Source: an uncultured Prevotella sp.
Lineage (GTDB): Bacteria > Bacteroidota > Bacteroidia > Bacteroidales > Bacteroidaceae
DNA: 64,000 bases
NCBI GenBank assembly: GCA_900770025.1
Contig: CAAGIW010000020.1
Span: 1 to 64,000 of the forward strand
Direction of reading: 5' to 3'
Shown here one piece after another: positions 25,072 through 34,132 of the stretch. The position numbers and the translations under genes are program-made. The notes beneath the pieces are model-generated. The model saw nothing but the letters and a program-made list of their open reading frames with translations. It ran no database searches and was not told the DNA's origin. Numbering within the stretch: the first letter of the stretch is position 1; each line of letters opens with the position of its first letter.

Positions 25072-25185
25072 GATAATCCGGATAATCCGGATAATCCTGG
25101 CCTTCCGGATAATCCGGCCCTTCTGCCCCTCCGGGAAATCCGGGCCTTCCGGATATTCCGGATAATCCGGCTCTTCCGGATAATC
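25072..25185. repeat. CCGGATAATCCGG repeat array
   Basis: Multiple overlapping TTCCGGATAATCCGG units separated by CCTTCTGCCC-type linkers. Same family as 11352-11474. It lies between miaB and a bidirectional terminator. Confidence 0.85.
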
Positions 25186-25191
25186 CCCCAC

Positions 25192-25229
25192 CAACAAAAA
25201 AGAGGCTGTTTCCAGCCTCTTTTTTGTTG
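25192..25229. terminator. Strong bidirectional terminator
   Basis: A 17-bp perfect stem: the left arm at 25192-25208 ends in AAAAAAGAGGCTG and the right arm 25213-25229 begins CAGCCTCTTTTTT. The loop is TTTC. A/T runs on both sides make it work in either direction, ending miaB (+) and the small acidic peptide gene (-). Confidence 0.9.
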
Positions 25230-25263
25230 CATTGTTCTCATTGAGAACCTCTATAGAACTCCT

Positions 25264-25437
25264 TTAGAGCCCATCATCAAACAGGTCATTGCTGTCGAAC
25301 AGCGAGTTGTCGTCGAGAGCGGGAGCGTGTGCGCCACTCAAGTCGCCGTTGTATTCGCCGCCCATGCTCCAGTTCATCAGAGTAGAGGGTTCCACTTCCC
25401 ATGTCTCAATAGAGGGCTTTATATAATTCTTTTTCAT
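25264..25437 (-). CDS. 57-residue acidic peptide, MKKxYxKPxxE type
   Basis: Small frame of 57 codons, 45 bp downstream of the AT-rich secreted-protein gene and ended by the terminator at 25192-25229. The N-terminus reads MKKNYIKPSIETWEVEPS. The C-terminal part is rich in Asp and Asn (LDDNSLFDSNDLFDDG). No signal peptide. Short peptides with this start are, as far as I recall, common in Prevotella and Bacteroides, but I know no proven function. Cotranscription with the upstream gene is likely. Reading frame, spacing and terminator support a real gene. Confidence 0.7.
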   Translation of the reverse strand: MKKNYIKPSIETWEVEPSTLMNWSMGGEYNGDLSGAHAPALDDNSLFDSNDLFDDGL

Positions 25438-25482
25438 GTCTTTGCTTGTTTATAGGTTTATAAATCGGTTCGTAAATCAGTT

Positions 25483-27468
25483 TTATTTGCACAGATGTTT
25501 CTTGCCGTTGATGATGTAGAGACCCTTTGCGGTGGGCTTGCTCACGCGAACACCCTGCAGATTGTAGATGGCGTTGTCTGCCTGTGCAGCCTTCACCTCC
25601 ACACCCTTGATGGCTGTGGCCTCGCCGTCGAAGATCTTAATCCATAAGGGGCCGCCACCAATAGCGTTATACATCAAGTAAGCCTTGCCCACTGCCAACT
25701 CGCCAGTGGCACCTTCAACCACCTTGCTAAACTTGTAGTCATCTTCCAATATGTAGGCATTACCTTCTGCTGCCAGATCTTCTGCGCTGATAGGTCCATC
25801 TAATACAGGCCAAAGGAAATTGAGTGAAAGTGTCTCATCCTCTTCTTTGGTTAATTCCAATATCTGCGCTACAGGCACGGTAGCGGTGGTGGCATCACCC
25901 AGCTTCTTCAGTACCAAACCGGTTCCACCAGGCACTCTATTCACCTGTTCCAAGTACACGTTTTCTCCATCTCCGTATGCGATATATGCTTCCACGGCAG
26001 TGTTGTCCGTAAAGTCAAGGTCGTATTCAGAGCAGAATGTAGAATAGACGTAGTCAGCAGGGAGGGAGATGGTAACGGGAACCTTCACGATATAAACGTA
26101 GTCAAAACCTTTTCCACTGGCACCGCCTTCAACTGTAATGGCTGTTTCCTCTATTACATTGATGTCGCCTGTATTGTAAGGTTTAAGGGCTCCTGTAGTT
26201 GCAGCTTCCAAAATAGTATTATCACCAGCCTTGAATGTAATGGTAGTGCCACTGCTTCCCCAAACAGAGGTGTACAATTTATAGTTGCCAGAGGCTAATG
26301 TTGTAATGGTAACGGGGGAAGTACCAGCATTGTATGCAGCTGTACCATTGGAACAACGGATATCTGCATTATTGTTAGAAAATCCTGTAAGTCCTTCTAT
26401 GTCCTCTGCTTCAGAGAAATAGGTAACATCGGTTGTTGATGTTGCTGAATAGGTTATAGTGTGTACGTAGTTATCAGATGACGGTACGAAAGAGCATTTA
26501 TAATAACCAGCATTTCCTTGTGGTGCCTCGTACAAAGTGCCATCTACATTCTTGTATTTGGGATACACTGCAAAAACTGTTTCATCTTCAATTGATACGC
26601 CTGTTGTAAATACATCCCCCAAGTTACTGTTTACGGTATAGTTGTATTCGTATGCATCGCGAAGTTCAACGTTAAGAACATTATTGGCTTCCACGTTTGT
26701 CACAGTCAAAGAGGTCGTTGCACCATCTACAGCGTAATACTTTTTCCCCTCAATTGTAATGGGAGAGGTCGCTTCAACCACATTGTTTACAGCAGTTGTT
26801 CCATTGTCTGTCTTTATAGTTTCAGAATTATACAGATAATTGATTGTATAATCTGCTGTTTCTACGGTCTGTTTCTCTTCGGATACCTTGATAGAGGACA
26901 GTGTTAGGCTTACTTCATAATTTTCCCTACCTGCTTTATTATGTCCAACTGTGACATTTCCTAACTCCTTAGAGGTCTTACCAGAACCTTCACCTGTTGC
27001 ACCTCCTGTCACGTTATATGTTACATCACCTGTCGCTTGGTCGATTGTAACAGTTAAATTGTATGTTCCAACACGAGTGAAGCCTGAAAGTGTAGTAGAG
27101 GTTCCATCTATATCAATAGAAGCTACTGAGCTTTGTCCATCCAGTCTTAATGACACGCCTCCAATGGTAATGTAGTCATAGGAACCAGTACGTCCTGGTG
27201 CCGCACCACCAATAAGGGTAGCCGTAAGTGTCACTTTTGAATTAGCTATGAATGCAAGCGTTTTTGTCGCACTCCAAGAGGCATTTGTTCCTTTTTGTAC
27301 TAAGCCTTCTGAGATTGTTGCAGAGGAATTTCCCCAATCAGCAATGTCATCCTCTGTCCATGTTGACGATGTGCGTTCATAGAGGGTTGTCGTTTCTCCC
27401 CACGCCGTTTGCGCTCCACCGATGATCATCAGTGCGAGCATTGACAAGTTTCGTAGTAATTTTTTCAT
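25483..27468 (-). CDS. Secreted surface protein with C-terminal sorting-like motif
   Basis: Large exported protein, 661 aa, not assigned to a catalytic family. Signal peptide MKKLLRNLSMLALMIIGGAQ...WG. The rest is beta-rich with Thr/Ser/Asn-rich repeats, including a stretch (about 225-300) resembling bacterial beta-sandwich repeats (YLYNSETIKTDNG). The C-terminus IYNLQGVRVSKPTAKGLYII followed by NGKK resembles the sorting domains of type IX secreted proteins. It is visibly more AT-rich than its neighbours, using AAT, ACA and GTA codons freely, suggesting transfer or different selection. Its leader contains a candidate attenuator (27573-27844). A carbohydrate-binding or adhesive role is only a guess. 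Confidence 0.8.
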   Translation of the reverse strand: MKKLLRNLSMLALMIIGGAQTAWGETTTLYERTSSTWTEDDIADWGNSSATISEGLVQKGTNASWSATKTLAFIANSKVTLTATLIGGAAPGRTGSYDYITIGGVSLRLDGQSSVASIDIDGTSTTLSGFTRVGTYNLTVTIDQATGDVTYNVTGGATGEGSGKTSKELGNVTVGHNKAGRENYEVSLTLSSIKVSEEKQTVETADYTINYLYNSETIKTDNGTTAVNNVVEATSPITIEGKKYYAVDGATTSLTVTNVEANNVLNVELRDAYEYNYTVNSNLGDVFTTGVSIEDETVFAVYPKYKNVDGTLYEAPQGNAGYYKCSFVPSSDNYVHTITYSATSTTDVTYFSEAEDIEGLTGFSNNNADIRCSNGTAAYNAGTSPVTITTLASGNYKLYTSVWGSSGTTITFKAGDNTILEAATTGALKPYNTGDINVIEETAITVEGGASGKGFDYVYIVKVPVTISLPADYVYSTFCSEYDLDFTDNTAVEAYIAYGDGENVYLEQVNRVPGGTGLVLKKLGDATTATVPVAQILELTKEEDETLSLNFLWPVLDGPISAEDLAAEGNAYILEDDYKFSKVVEGATGELAVGKAYLMYNAIGGGPLWIKIFDGEATAIKGVEVKAAQADNAIYNLQGVRVSKPTAKGLYIINGKKHLCK

Positions 27469-27572
27469 TTTTTTTAATTTTGTTAGTGATATTAAGTTTA
27501 GATAAATCTCCGGTGTTGTGTTGGTGGATTGGCGTGTGGAAACTAAACGGAGGGGAGGAGACGCACGGGCAT

Positions 27573-27720
27573 AAAAAGAGCGTGGAACGTCAGCTTATAG
27601 CAACTTGAGGCCGTAGGAATGCCCATGCACACATATAAGTCGCGTCCACGCATAAGCATGGACGTTCACTTACTTATTCGACGTGTGCAGGGCTTTGAAA
27701 TTTCCTACGTTTCAAGTTGC
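27573..27720 (-). promoter_or_regulatory. Structured leader RNA with two exclusive folds (attenuator candidate)
   Basis: Fold A is a long hairpin. CAACTTGA (27601-27608) pairs with TCAAGTTG (27712-27719), CGTAGGAA (27612-27619) with TTCCTACG (27702-27709), GCCC and TGCACAC (27621-27632) with GTGTGCA and GGGC (27683-27693), ATAAG (27635-27639) with CTTAT (27673-27677), and CGTCCA (27643-27648) with TGGACG (27659-27664). Fold B pairs 27582-27598 (GTGGAACGTCAGCTTAT) with 27652-27669 over 15 bp, which is incompatible with fold A. On the minus-strand transcript fold B is followed by GCTC and a run of five U. All pairings were read by eye. Confidence 0.6.
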
Positions 27721-27798
27721 AATCCGAATAATAGCAAACGCTAAATTCGCCAAAATAGAAGAGCCGCTGCTCTTTTCAGACTCCTTGCGCCCCTTCAT
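27712..27798 (-). CDS. 28-residue leader peptide ending inside the hairpin
   Basis: Frame of 28 codons on the minus strand. It starts MKGRKESEKSSGSS and ends ILANLAFAIIRIAT. The stop codon (27712-27714) lies in the first arm of the long hairpin, so a translating ribosome would block that stem. The C-terminal part is rich in Ala and Ile (codons GCT ATT ATT CGG ATT GCA). A minus-strand -7 box lies about 40 bp upstream and the secreted-protein gene starts 244 bp downstream. This is the classic layout of a translation-coupled leader. Coding status is inferred from layout only. Confidence 0.5.
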   Translation of the reverse strand: MKGRKESEKSSGSSILANLAFAIIRIAT

Positions 27799-27836
27799 CC
27801 CGCCTGGCGGCACTCCGGTGCGCACGAATCTCGCCG

Positions 27837-27844
27837 CAAAGATA
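27837..27844 (-). promoter_or_regulatory. -7 promoter box TATCTTTG for the attenuated transcript
   Basis: Minus-strand TAnnTTTG match. A start near 27830 would give a leader of about 360 nt including the 28-codon frame and the hairpin region. Confidence 0.55.
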
Positions 27845-27958
27845 TTTAAAATTTAGAAACGGCGTATCTTTTCCATAGATTTTAACGTTTTTTATACTGC
27901 CTTGCCATTGCCGAAACCATGCTTCTGCGCTTTCTGCGTGTGCTGATTGAAAAACAAA

Positions 27959-28066
27959 AGCCCCCTCCCGGCCTCTCCAAGGGGGGAGGTTGGGAATTAA
28001 AAAATTAAAGAATTAAAAAATTAAAGCCCCCATCCGGTCTCTCCGAAGGGTGGAGAGATGGGATAG
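27959..28066. repeat. CCCCTCCCGGCCTCTCCAAG repeat with ATTAAAG units
   Basis: Two copies of a G/C-rich dyad (CTCCAAGGGGGGAG type) separated by GGAATTAAAAAATTAAAG repeats, just downstream of the CoA transferase stop. Same family as 34133-34255, 44939-44970, 45349-45425, 54688-54880 and 61087-61215. The interval 27845-27958 shows nothing recognisable. Confidence 0.85.
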
Positions 28067-28093
28067 GGGCTTGCGGGATGAGGGACTTCAGTC

Positions 28094-29599
28094 CTATTTC
28101 ACGTATTCCGAAAAGTCGGTGAGGTGCATGTCGCCCTTGCGAGCCAGCGTGTCGTGGAAGGCGAAGGCGGCGGGCAGATTGTGCTTGGTGTGTCCGCCTT
28201 TGGCAATCTTGAGATAGTCCCAGAGCAGCTGCTTGTAGTCGGGGTGGGCACAGTTCTCGATGATGCACTGTGCGCGCTGCACGGGGCTCTTGCCACGCAG
28301 GTCGGCAATACCCTGCTCGGTAACGATCACGTTCACGTCGTGCTCGGTGTGGTCGTGGTGGCTCACCATGGGCACGATGGAGCTGATGGCGCCGTTTTTG
28401 GCCACCGATGGACAGGTGAAGATGCTGATGTAGGCGTTGCGCTCGAAGTCGCCGCTGCCGCCAATGCCGTTCATCATCTTGGTGCCCGAGATATGTGTGG
28501 AGTTGGCGTTGCCATAGATGTCGCACTCCAGGGCCGTGTTGATGGCTATCACTCCCAAGCGGCGAATCAGTTCGGGCGAGTTGGATATCTCGCTTTGGCG
28601 CAGGGTGAGGTTCTGCTTGAAGTAGTCGATGTTGCCATATACCTTCATCAAGCTCTCGTTGGTCACTGTGAGCGAGCAGGCGGATGCCTTCTTCACTCTG
28701 CCGTTGAGCATCATGTCCACCACGGCATCCTGCAACACTTCGGTGAAGATGTTGAAGTCGGGGATGCTCTTGTCCATGCTCAGTGCGGCAAGGATGGCGT
28801 TGGCAGTGGTGCCCACGCCGCTCTGCAGGGGCAGGAACGAGGGAGGAATGATGCCCCTCTTCATGTCGGATGCCAAGAAGGCGGCCACGTTGTTTCCTAT
28901 CTGTGTGGTCACTGGGTCGAGGTCTTTGAAGGCGCGCGCCTCATCGGGTATGTGGCATTCCACCACGCCCACTATCTTTTTGGCGTCAATCTCCACATAG
29001 GGTGTGCCTATTCTGTCGTCCACATGCACGATGGGGATGGGCTGACGGTAGGGAGGGTCTTGCAGTTCATACACGTCGTGCAGGTATTTGGCATCGGGAC
29101 TGTGGAAGGTGTTGTGTTCCAGTATCACGTGCTTGGCCAAGCGGGCCGCCGTGGGACTGATGCCTCCGGCCGAGGTGAGGTAGGCCTTGCAGGTGTCGGC
29201 TCCCTCTTCCAGGTCGCACACCTCAAGGATGGCCCAATCCACTTCTCCCATAAACCCGTAGCGCAACTCCTGTGCCATCTGGCTCAGGTGGATATCGTTG
29301 TATGCTATCTCTCCCAAGTTGACGTGCTTGCGGAAGTCGGGGTTGGTAGTGTAGGGTGCGCGGTACTTGATGGCCTGCGCATTGGCCAAGTCTCCGTCGG
29401 TGCTTTGCCCGGTGGATGCTCCGGTGAAGATGCCCACCTGGAAGGGGCGTCCTGCCTCGTGTTCGGCCACTGCTATCTTCGCCAGTTCCTTGGTCACGGC
29501 CTTGGCGGCACCAGAGGGTGTGAATCCGCTCAGTGCTATGTTCTCTCCATTCTTAATCAATGCCGCTGCTTCTGCGGCAGACAATCGTGTGTAAGCCAT
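28094..29599 (-). CDS. Acetyl-CoA hydrolase/succinate CoA-transferase family enzyme
   Basis: Class I CoA-transferase, 501 aa, of the acetyl-CoA hydrolase/SCACT type that moves CoA between acyl-CoA and acetate or succinate. Visible are GFTPSGAAKAVT near the N-terminus, PLQSGVGTTANAIL, the catalytic glutamate in FTEVLQDA, and the C-terminal IVTEQGIADLRG. In Bacteroidetes such enzymes help make acetate, succinate or propionate. Start at 29599 follows the -7 box TACCTTTG (29631-29638). Single gene, divergent from cysS. Confidence 0.92.
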   Translation of the reverse strand: MAYTRLSAAEAAALIKNGENIALSGFTPSGAAKAVTKELAKIAVAEHEAGRPFQVGIFTGASTGQSTDGDLANAQAIKYRAPYTTNPDFRKHVNLGEIAYNDIHLSQMAQELRYGFMGEVDWAILEVCDLEEGADTCKAYLTSAGGISPTAARLAKHVILEHNTFHSPDAKYLHDVYELQDPPYRQPIPIVHVDDRIGTPYVEIDAKKIVGVVECHIPDEARAFKDLDPVTTQIGNNVAAFLASDMKRGIIPPSFLPLQSGVGTTANAILAALSMDKSIPDFNIFTEVLQDAVVDMMLNGRVKKASACSLTVTNESLMKVYGNIDYFKQNLTLRQSEISNSPELIRRLGVIAINTALECDIYGNANSTHISGTKMMNGIGGSGDFERNAYISIFTCPSVAKNGAISSIVPMVSHHDHTEHDVNVIVTEQGIADLRGKSPVQRAQCIIENCAHPDYKQLLWDYLKIAKGGHTKHNLPAAFAFHDTLARKGDMHLTDFSEYVK

Positions 29600-29630
29600 T
29601 TCAGATTGATTAGTTTGACAATGATGCGTG

Positions 29631-29710
29631 CAAAGGTACTGAAAATCAGTGTTAGCACAAAATAAATGAAACATTCTTTTTTGCCGTTTGCCTTATTTAT
29701 TGTACTTTTG
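29631..29710. promoter_or_regulatory. Divergent promoters of CoA transferase and cysS
   Basis: Minus-strand TACCTTTG (29631-29638) faces the CoA-transferase gene. Plus-strand TACTTTTG (29703-29710) lies 20 bp before the cysS ATG. Confidence 0.65.
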
Positions 29711-29729
29711 CATCGTTCAATTACAGTAT

Positions 29730-31217
29730 ATGCAACAATTATATATATACAACACGCTCAGCCGCTGCAAGCAGCCGTTTGAGCCTCTTCATGCCCCCAA
29801 TGTGGGCATGTATGTGTGCGGTCCCACCGTTTATGGCGACCCTCATCTGGGCCATGCACGTCCGGCCATCACGTTCGACATCCTGTTCAGGTATCTGAGG
29901 CACATTGGCTACAAGGTGCGCTATGTGAGAAACATTACCGACGTGGGGCATCTGGAGCATGATGCCGACGAGGGAGACGACAAGATTGCCAAGAAGGCAA
30001 GGTTGGAACAGTTGGAGCCTATGGAGGTGGCGCAGTATTATACCAACCGATACCATCAGGCCATGGAGGCATTGGGGGTGCTGCCGCCAAGCATTGAGCC
30101 CCATGCCACCGGCCACATCATAGAACAGATAGAGCTGGTGAAGCAGATTATGGACCACGGCTATGCCTATGAAAGTCAGGGGTCGGTGTATTTCGACATT
30201 GAGAAATACAACAAGGATCATCACTATGGCGTGCTCTCGGGCCGCAATCTGGACGATGTGATCAACAACAGTCGTGCACTGGACGGCGTGGGAGAGAAGC
30301 GCAACCAGGTGGACTTTGCCCTGTGGAAGAAGGCGCAGCCCGAACACATTATGCGCTGGCCCAGTCCGTGGAGCGAGGGATTCCCGGGATGGCACTGCGA
30401 GTGCACCGCCATGGGCCGCAAGTATCTGGGTGCCGAGTTCGACATCCACGGCGGCGGAATGGACTTGGTGTTCCCCCATCATGAGTGCGAGATAGCGCAG
30501 GCAGTGGCTTCGCAGGGGCACCGCATGGTGAAATACTGGATGCACAACAACATGATAACCATCAACGGACAGAAGATGGGAAAGAGTTTGGGCAACTTCA
30601 TCACGCTCGAACAGTTCTTTACCGGCAACCACGAGAAGTTGGAAAAGGCCTACTCTCCCATGACTATCCGCTTCTTCATCCTTTCTGCCCACTATCGCGG
30701 CACGGTGGATTTCTCCAACGAAGCGCTGCAGGCCAGCGAGAAAGGACTGGAAAGACTGCTCAACGGCATTGCCGACTTGGAGCGCATACAGCCTGCCGAC
30801 ACCTGCGACAAGGAAACGGAGAAGGTGGTGAAGGCACTGCGGCAGAAGTGCTATGATGCCATGAACGACGACTTGGCCACCCCCTTGGTGATTGCAGCCC
30901 TGTTTGAAGCGTGCACCGTGGTGAACCGATTGCAAGACCACAAGGCCACCATCTGCGCCGACTGCCTGAAGGAACTGGCCGACACCATGCGCCTTTTTGC
31001 CTTCGACATATTGGGACTGCGCACCGAGAAAGGCGGGTCGAACGATGCACGTGAGGAGGCCTTTGGCAAGGTGGTGGATATGGTGATGGAGCTGCGTGCC
31101 AAGGCAAAGGCCGAGAAAGACTGGGCCACCAGCGACCGCATCCGTGATGCCTTGGCTGCCGCCGGCTTTGAAGTGAAAGACACCAAAGACGGTGCAAGGT
31201 GGGAACTGAGGGTGTGA
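29730..31217 (+). CDS. cysS: Cysteinyl-tRNA synthetase
   Basis: Class I aminoacyl-tRNA synthetase, 495 aa, full length. HIGH-type motif HLGH at residues 39-42, KMSKS-type motif KMGKSLGN, and zinc ligands in CGPTVYG (Cys30), HCECTAMG and HHECEIAQ. I start at ATG 29730, 20 bp after the -7 box. The longer frame starting at 29688 would include the promoter. The stop codon abuts the AATTACGAATTTTG repeat array. Confidence 0.97.
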   Translation: MQQLYIYNTLSRCKQPFEPLHAPNVGMYVCGPTVYGDPHLGHARPAITFDILFRYLRHIGYKVRYVRNITDVGHLEHDADEGDDKIAKKARLEQLEPMEVAQYYTNRYHQAMEALGVLPPSIEPHATGHIIEQIELVKQIMDHGYAYESQGSVYFDIEKYNKDHHYGVLSGRNLDDVINNSRALDGVGEKRNQVDFALWKKAQPEHIMRWPSPWSEGFPGWHCECTAMGRKYLGAEFDIHGGGMDLVFPHHECEIAQAVASQGHRMVKYWMHNNMITINGQKMGKSLGNFITLEQFFTGNHEKLEKAYSPMTIRFFILSAHYRGTVDFSNEALQASEKGLERLLNGIADLERIQPADTCDKETEKVVKALRQKCYDAMNDDLATPLVIAALFEACTVVNRLQDHKATICADCLKELADTMRLFAFDILGLRTEKGGSNDAREEAFGKVVDMVMELRAKAKAEKDWATSDRIRDALAAAGFEVKDTKDGARWELRV

Positions 31218-31522
31218 GAATTACGAATTTTGAATTACGAATTTTGAATTACGAGTTACGAATGAAGAGTTAAGAATGATGAGGGGGCGCAGAGCCTATC
31301 CCGTACATTCTTAACTCTTCATTTTATTGTCCTTTTCTTTCTTCTAAAAGGACATCTCTTCCTTTATTCTGCCGCTTGGCATCTTGCAGACTATATCTAT
31401 AATTGATTCTTCCCTCTGAGGAAAGGTCGGGAGAATACTTCATTCATAATTCCAAATTCGTAACTCAAAATTCGTAACTCGTAATTCGTAACTCAAAATT
31501 CGTAACTCAAAATTCGTAATTC
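31216..31522. repeat. Inverted pair of AATTCGTAATTC-type arrays
   Basis: GAATTACGAATTTTGAATTA units run at 31216-31262. Their reverse-complement form (AATTCGTAACTCAAAATTCG) runs at 31443-31522. They lie between convergent cysS and the TonB receptor gene and could form a very long hairpin. The 180 bp between them contain AAAGGACA/TGTCCTTTT (31327-31352) and otherwise nothing recognisable. Confidence 0.8.
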
Positions 31523-31525
31523 CCT

Positions 31526-34003
31526 CTACTCGTATCCTCCGAAGCTCTCGGTGTCTTCCATCTGCTGGTTGTCTTCCTGGCGGTTCTTCTTTTTCTGGTT
31601 CATGTTTCCGAAGTTCCACGACACCACAAAGTTGATACGTGGGTCACGCCAGTTCTTCTGATGGCGCCAGAAGGTGTCGTTGCCGGTGTATGACTCATGC
31701 TTGTGGCTGTTGAACACGTCGCGCCAGTTGAATGCCAAGGTGATGGTTTTGTTGAATAGCGACTTGCGGATGCCGAGGTCCAGTCCGGCGTTCGACTTCC
31801 TGTAACCCTGCGTGATGACCCTGCGCGAACGGTAGTTGCCCGTGGCCTGTATGGAAATGTCGAAGGGAAGTATCAGTGCTGCCAGCACACGGGCATCCCA
31901 TGAGAAGTTCTCATCGCTCTGTCCGCTAACCACTTGGTCGTTGATTACATAGTTGAATCCATCCAACTTGTAATAATATCCGTTGACCGTGGTGGTGAGA
32001 TCGAGCACTCTCCACAGCTTGTCTTTCAGAATCAGCTCCACGCCGGCGCTCTGGCTCTTGGCCACATTCTCGTTGGTGGAGTACATCACTCCGTTTTCGT
32101 TCCATGCCACGCGCTGTATCACGTCGGTGGTGGGACGGTAGTAGCTGCCCACTGACAGCGTGTGGTTGTTCCATGTCTTCAGGAAGTTGAGACCGAAGCT
32201 GTTGGTGTATTCAGGAGTAAGTTCAGGATTACCGAAGGAAATCATCGAGGCATCGCGCGTGTTCTTGAAACTGTTCAGCTCGCCTCCCCACGGTCTGCGC
32301 AGTCTGCGGGTATAGTTCAACTGTATTTGCGACGACTCGCTGAGCGGATAGTTGAGAAACAGGCTGGGAAACAGTTGAAAATAGTCTTTCTCAAAGGGCT
32401 TGTCGCGCAGCGAGGCATCGTGTTCCTGGTCGTAGGTGTAGCTCTCGGTCTTCACCTTCCAGTATTCTCCGCGCAGTCCGGCGGTGACGCCCATCTTGCC
32501 CACTTTGAAGTTGAGCGAGGTGTATAGGGCGTGCACATCCATGTCATAGATAAAGCGGTTGAAATACAGTTGGTCCTCCACGGCCTGCGTGCCCCACCAG
32601 TTGTTGCCATCCACCCACGACTCCTGCGGTGTGTTTTCGTGCGACTGTCGCCAGTTATAGCCTGCCTCCACCTTCAGGTTGTCCGAAATCTTGTTCTCAT
32701 AGTCCACCTTGGCCTCCCACGAGCGGCTGTTGATGAACATGGGGCGGTACTGATACACATACTGTGTGGGCGCCACGGGGTTGAGAAACACGGTGCTGTC
32801 GCGGTAGAAGTTGTCGTCATCGTTCTTCCACTTGTTGTGCGACAGGTTCATGTCTATCTGGTGCCCCTCGGCAAACTTGTGTGTGTAGCCCAGTTCCACG
32901 TTATACATTCTCATCTTGTTCTTGCTTTCCGTCTGTCGGAACATCATGCGCGTGTCGGTCGGCTGGCCCACGGTGCCGTAGTGGTAGGGGGTAAGGTTCT
33001 CGTTGGTGCGCTTGCCCATCATCGCCATGCCTGAGAGGCTGATGTCGTCTTTCTCGGTGGCGTGCCATGTCAGTCCGGCACGGCTGAAGAGGTTGTTGCC
33101 GCCCATGGTGTTCTCCGTCTCATAGTTCTGATACGAGTTGTTGGTCTTGTCAATCTGTTCGCTCGTGGATCCTCCGTTGTTCTTGCGCTTGCGGAAGCCC
33201 ACATTGGCAAAGGCGTCGATGATGCCGCTGGAATAGTTGAAGTTGCCGCCCGCGTTCCATCCGCCCTTGGTGTTCACTCCGGTGCGCACCGAGCCGTAGT
33301 AGCCCGCCTTTCTGTCTCGTTTCAGGATGATGTTGATGATGCCGGCCGAGCCCTCTGGACTGAACTTGGCTCCGGGATTGTCGATAATCTCCACCCGTTC
33401 GATGCTTTCGGCAGGAATCTGTTGCAATATCTCTCCGCGGTTGTCAGAGGTGAGTCCGCTTGCCTTGCCGTTTATCCACACCTCCACGCTGGTGTTGCCC
33501 TTGAGCGAAATCTCGCCGTCGGTGCTCACCTCCACCGAGGGGATGTTTTCAAGCAGGTCGCTGGCCGTTCCTCCGGCAGCAGCCAACACTTGGTCCACGC
33601 TGAACGTCTTGCGATCCACTTCGAGCTTCATCTGCGAGCGCTGTCCTGTCACTGTCACCTCCTGCAGGGCATGGTGGTCTTCGGCCATGAAGAGTTGTGC
33701 AAAGTTCACGTTGCCCTTCTCCTTGGTGATGGCAAACTTTCGGTTGAGCGTTTTATAGCCCACATACGACACATTGAGCTGATATTGCCCTGCAGGCAGT
33801 CCTACAAGGTGGAACTTTCCGTCGGCATCGGTCACAGTGCCCTTCACCATCTTGCCCGTGGCGGCGTTGTTCACCCTGATGTTCACAAACTGCAACGCCT
33901 CCGTGGTCTGCTTGTCCATCACCTTTCCTCTCACCGTTCCCTGTGCCAAGGCAATCACTGCACACGCAAGCAGCAGAAAGGACACACAAATTCTCTGTTT
34001 CAT
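31526..34003 (-). CDS. TonB-dependent receptor with outer-membrane beta-barrel
   Basis: Outer-membrane protein, 825 aa. The signal peptide ends at VIALA, leaving an N-terminal Gln. Residues about 22-105 are a carboxypeptidase-regulatory-like beta-sandwich (VRGKVMDKQTTEALQFVNI). A TonB plug follows (ALQEVTVTGQRSQM ... NPGAKFSPEGSAGIINIILK) and then a beta-barrel of the outer membrane protein beta-barrel family. No SusD partner is next to it, so it is not a standard glycan SusCD pair. The substrate is unknown. ATG 34003 is chosen for the signal peptide. Confidence 0.9.
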   Translation of the reverse strand: MKQRICVSFLLLACAVIALAQGTVRGKVMDKQTTEALQFVNIRVNNAATGKMVKGTVTDADGKFHLVGLPAGQYQLNVSYVGYKTLNRKFAITKEKGNVNFAQLFMAEDHHALQEVTVTGQRSQMKLEVDRKTFSVDQVLAAAGGTASDLLENIPSVEVSTDGEISLKGNTSVEVWINGKASGLTSDNRGEILQQIPAESIERVEIIDNPGAKFSPEGSAGIINIILKRDRKAGYYGSVRTGVNTKGGWNAGGNFNYSSGIIDAFANVGFRKRKNNGGSTSEQIDKTNNSYQNYETENTMGGNNLFSRAGLTWHATEKDDISLSGMAMMGKRTNENLTPYHYGTVGQPTDTRMMFRQTESKNKMRMYNVELGYTHKFAEGHQIDMNLSHNKWKNDDDNFYRDSTVFLNPVAPTQYVYQYRPMFINSRSWEAKVDYENKISDNLKVEAGYNWRQSHENTPQESWVDGNNWWGTQAVEDQLYFNRFIYDMDVHALYTSLNFKVGKMGVTAGLRGEYWKVKTESYTYDQEHDASLRDKPFEKDYFQLFPSLFLNYPLSESSQIQLNYTRRLRRPWGGELNSFKNTRDASMISFGNPELTPEYTNSFGLNFLKTWNNHTLSVGSYYRPTTDVIQRVAWNENGVMYSTNENVAKSQSAGVELILKDKLWRVLDLTTTVNGYYYKLDGFNYVINDQVVSGQSDENFSWDARVLAALILPFDISIQATGNYRSRRVITQGYRKSNAGLDLGIRKSLFNKTITLAFNWRDVFNSHKHESYTGNDTFWRHQKNWRDPRINFVVSWNFGNMNQKKKNRQEDNQQMEDTESFGGYE

Positions 34004-34132
34004 CAAAGTCTGGATTACATTATTATATATATAGGGGGTACAGACGTGCGCCCCCAACATCACGCATATAAGACGCACCAAGCAGCGAAAAGTTGTGATA
34101 AAGTCAGCGTTTTTTAGTATTATTAACGATAA

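Noticed and set aside
27573..27844. 6S RNA or SRP RNA
   Set aside because: The long hairpin resembles 6S RNA in outline, but an embedded 28-codon frame, an alternative helix, a U-run and a downstream gene on the same strand fit a leader better. No SRP or RNase P core motif was seen.
28124..29665. 513-codon plus-strand frame opposite the CoA transferase
   Set aside because: The CoA transferase has complete catalytic motifs and a promoter; the opposite frame has none.
31526..34003. SusC of a polysaccharide utilisation locus
   Set aside because: No SusD-like lipoprotein gene or glycan enzyme adjoins it, and the barrel looks like the smaller outer-membrane beta-barrel family.
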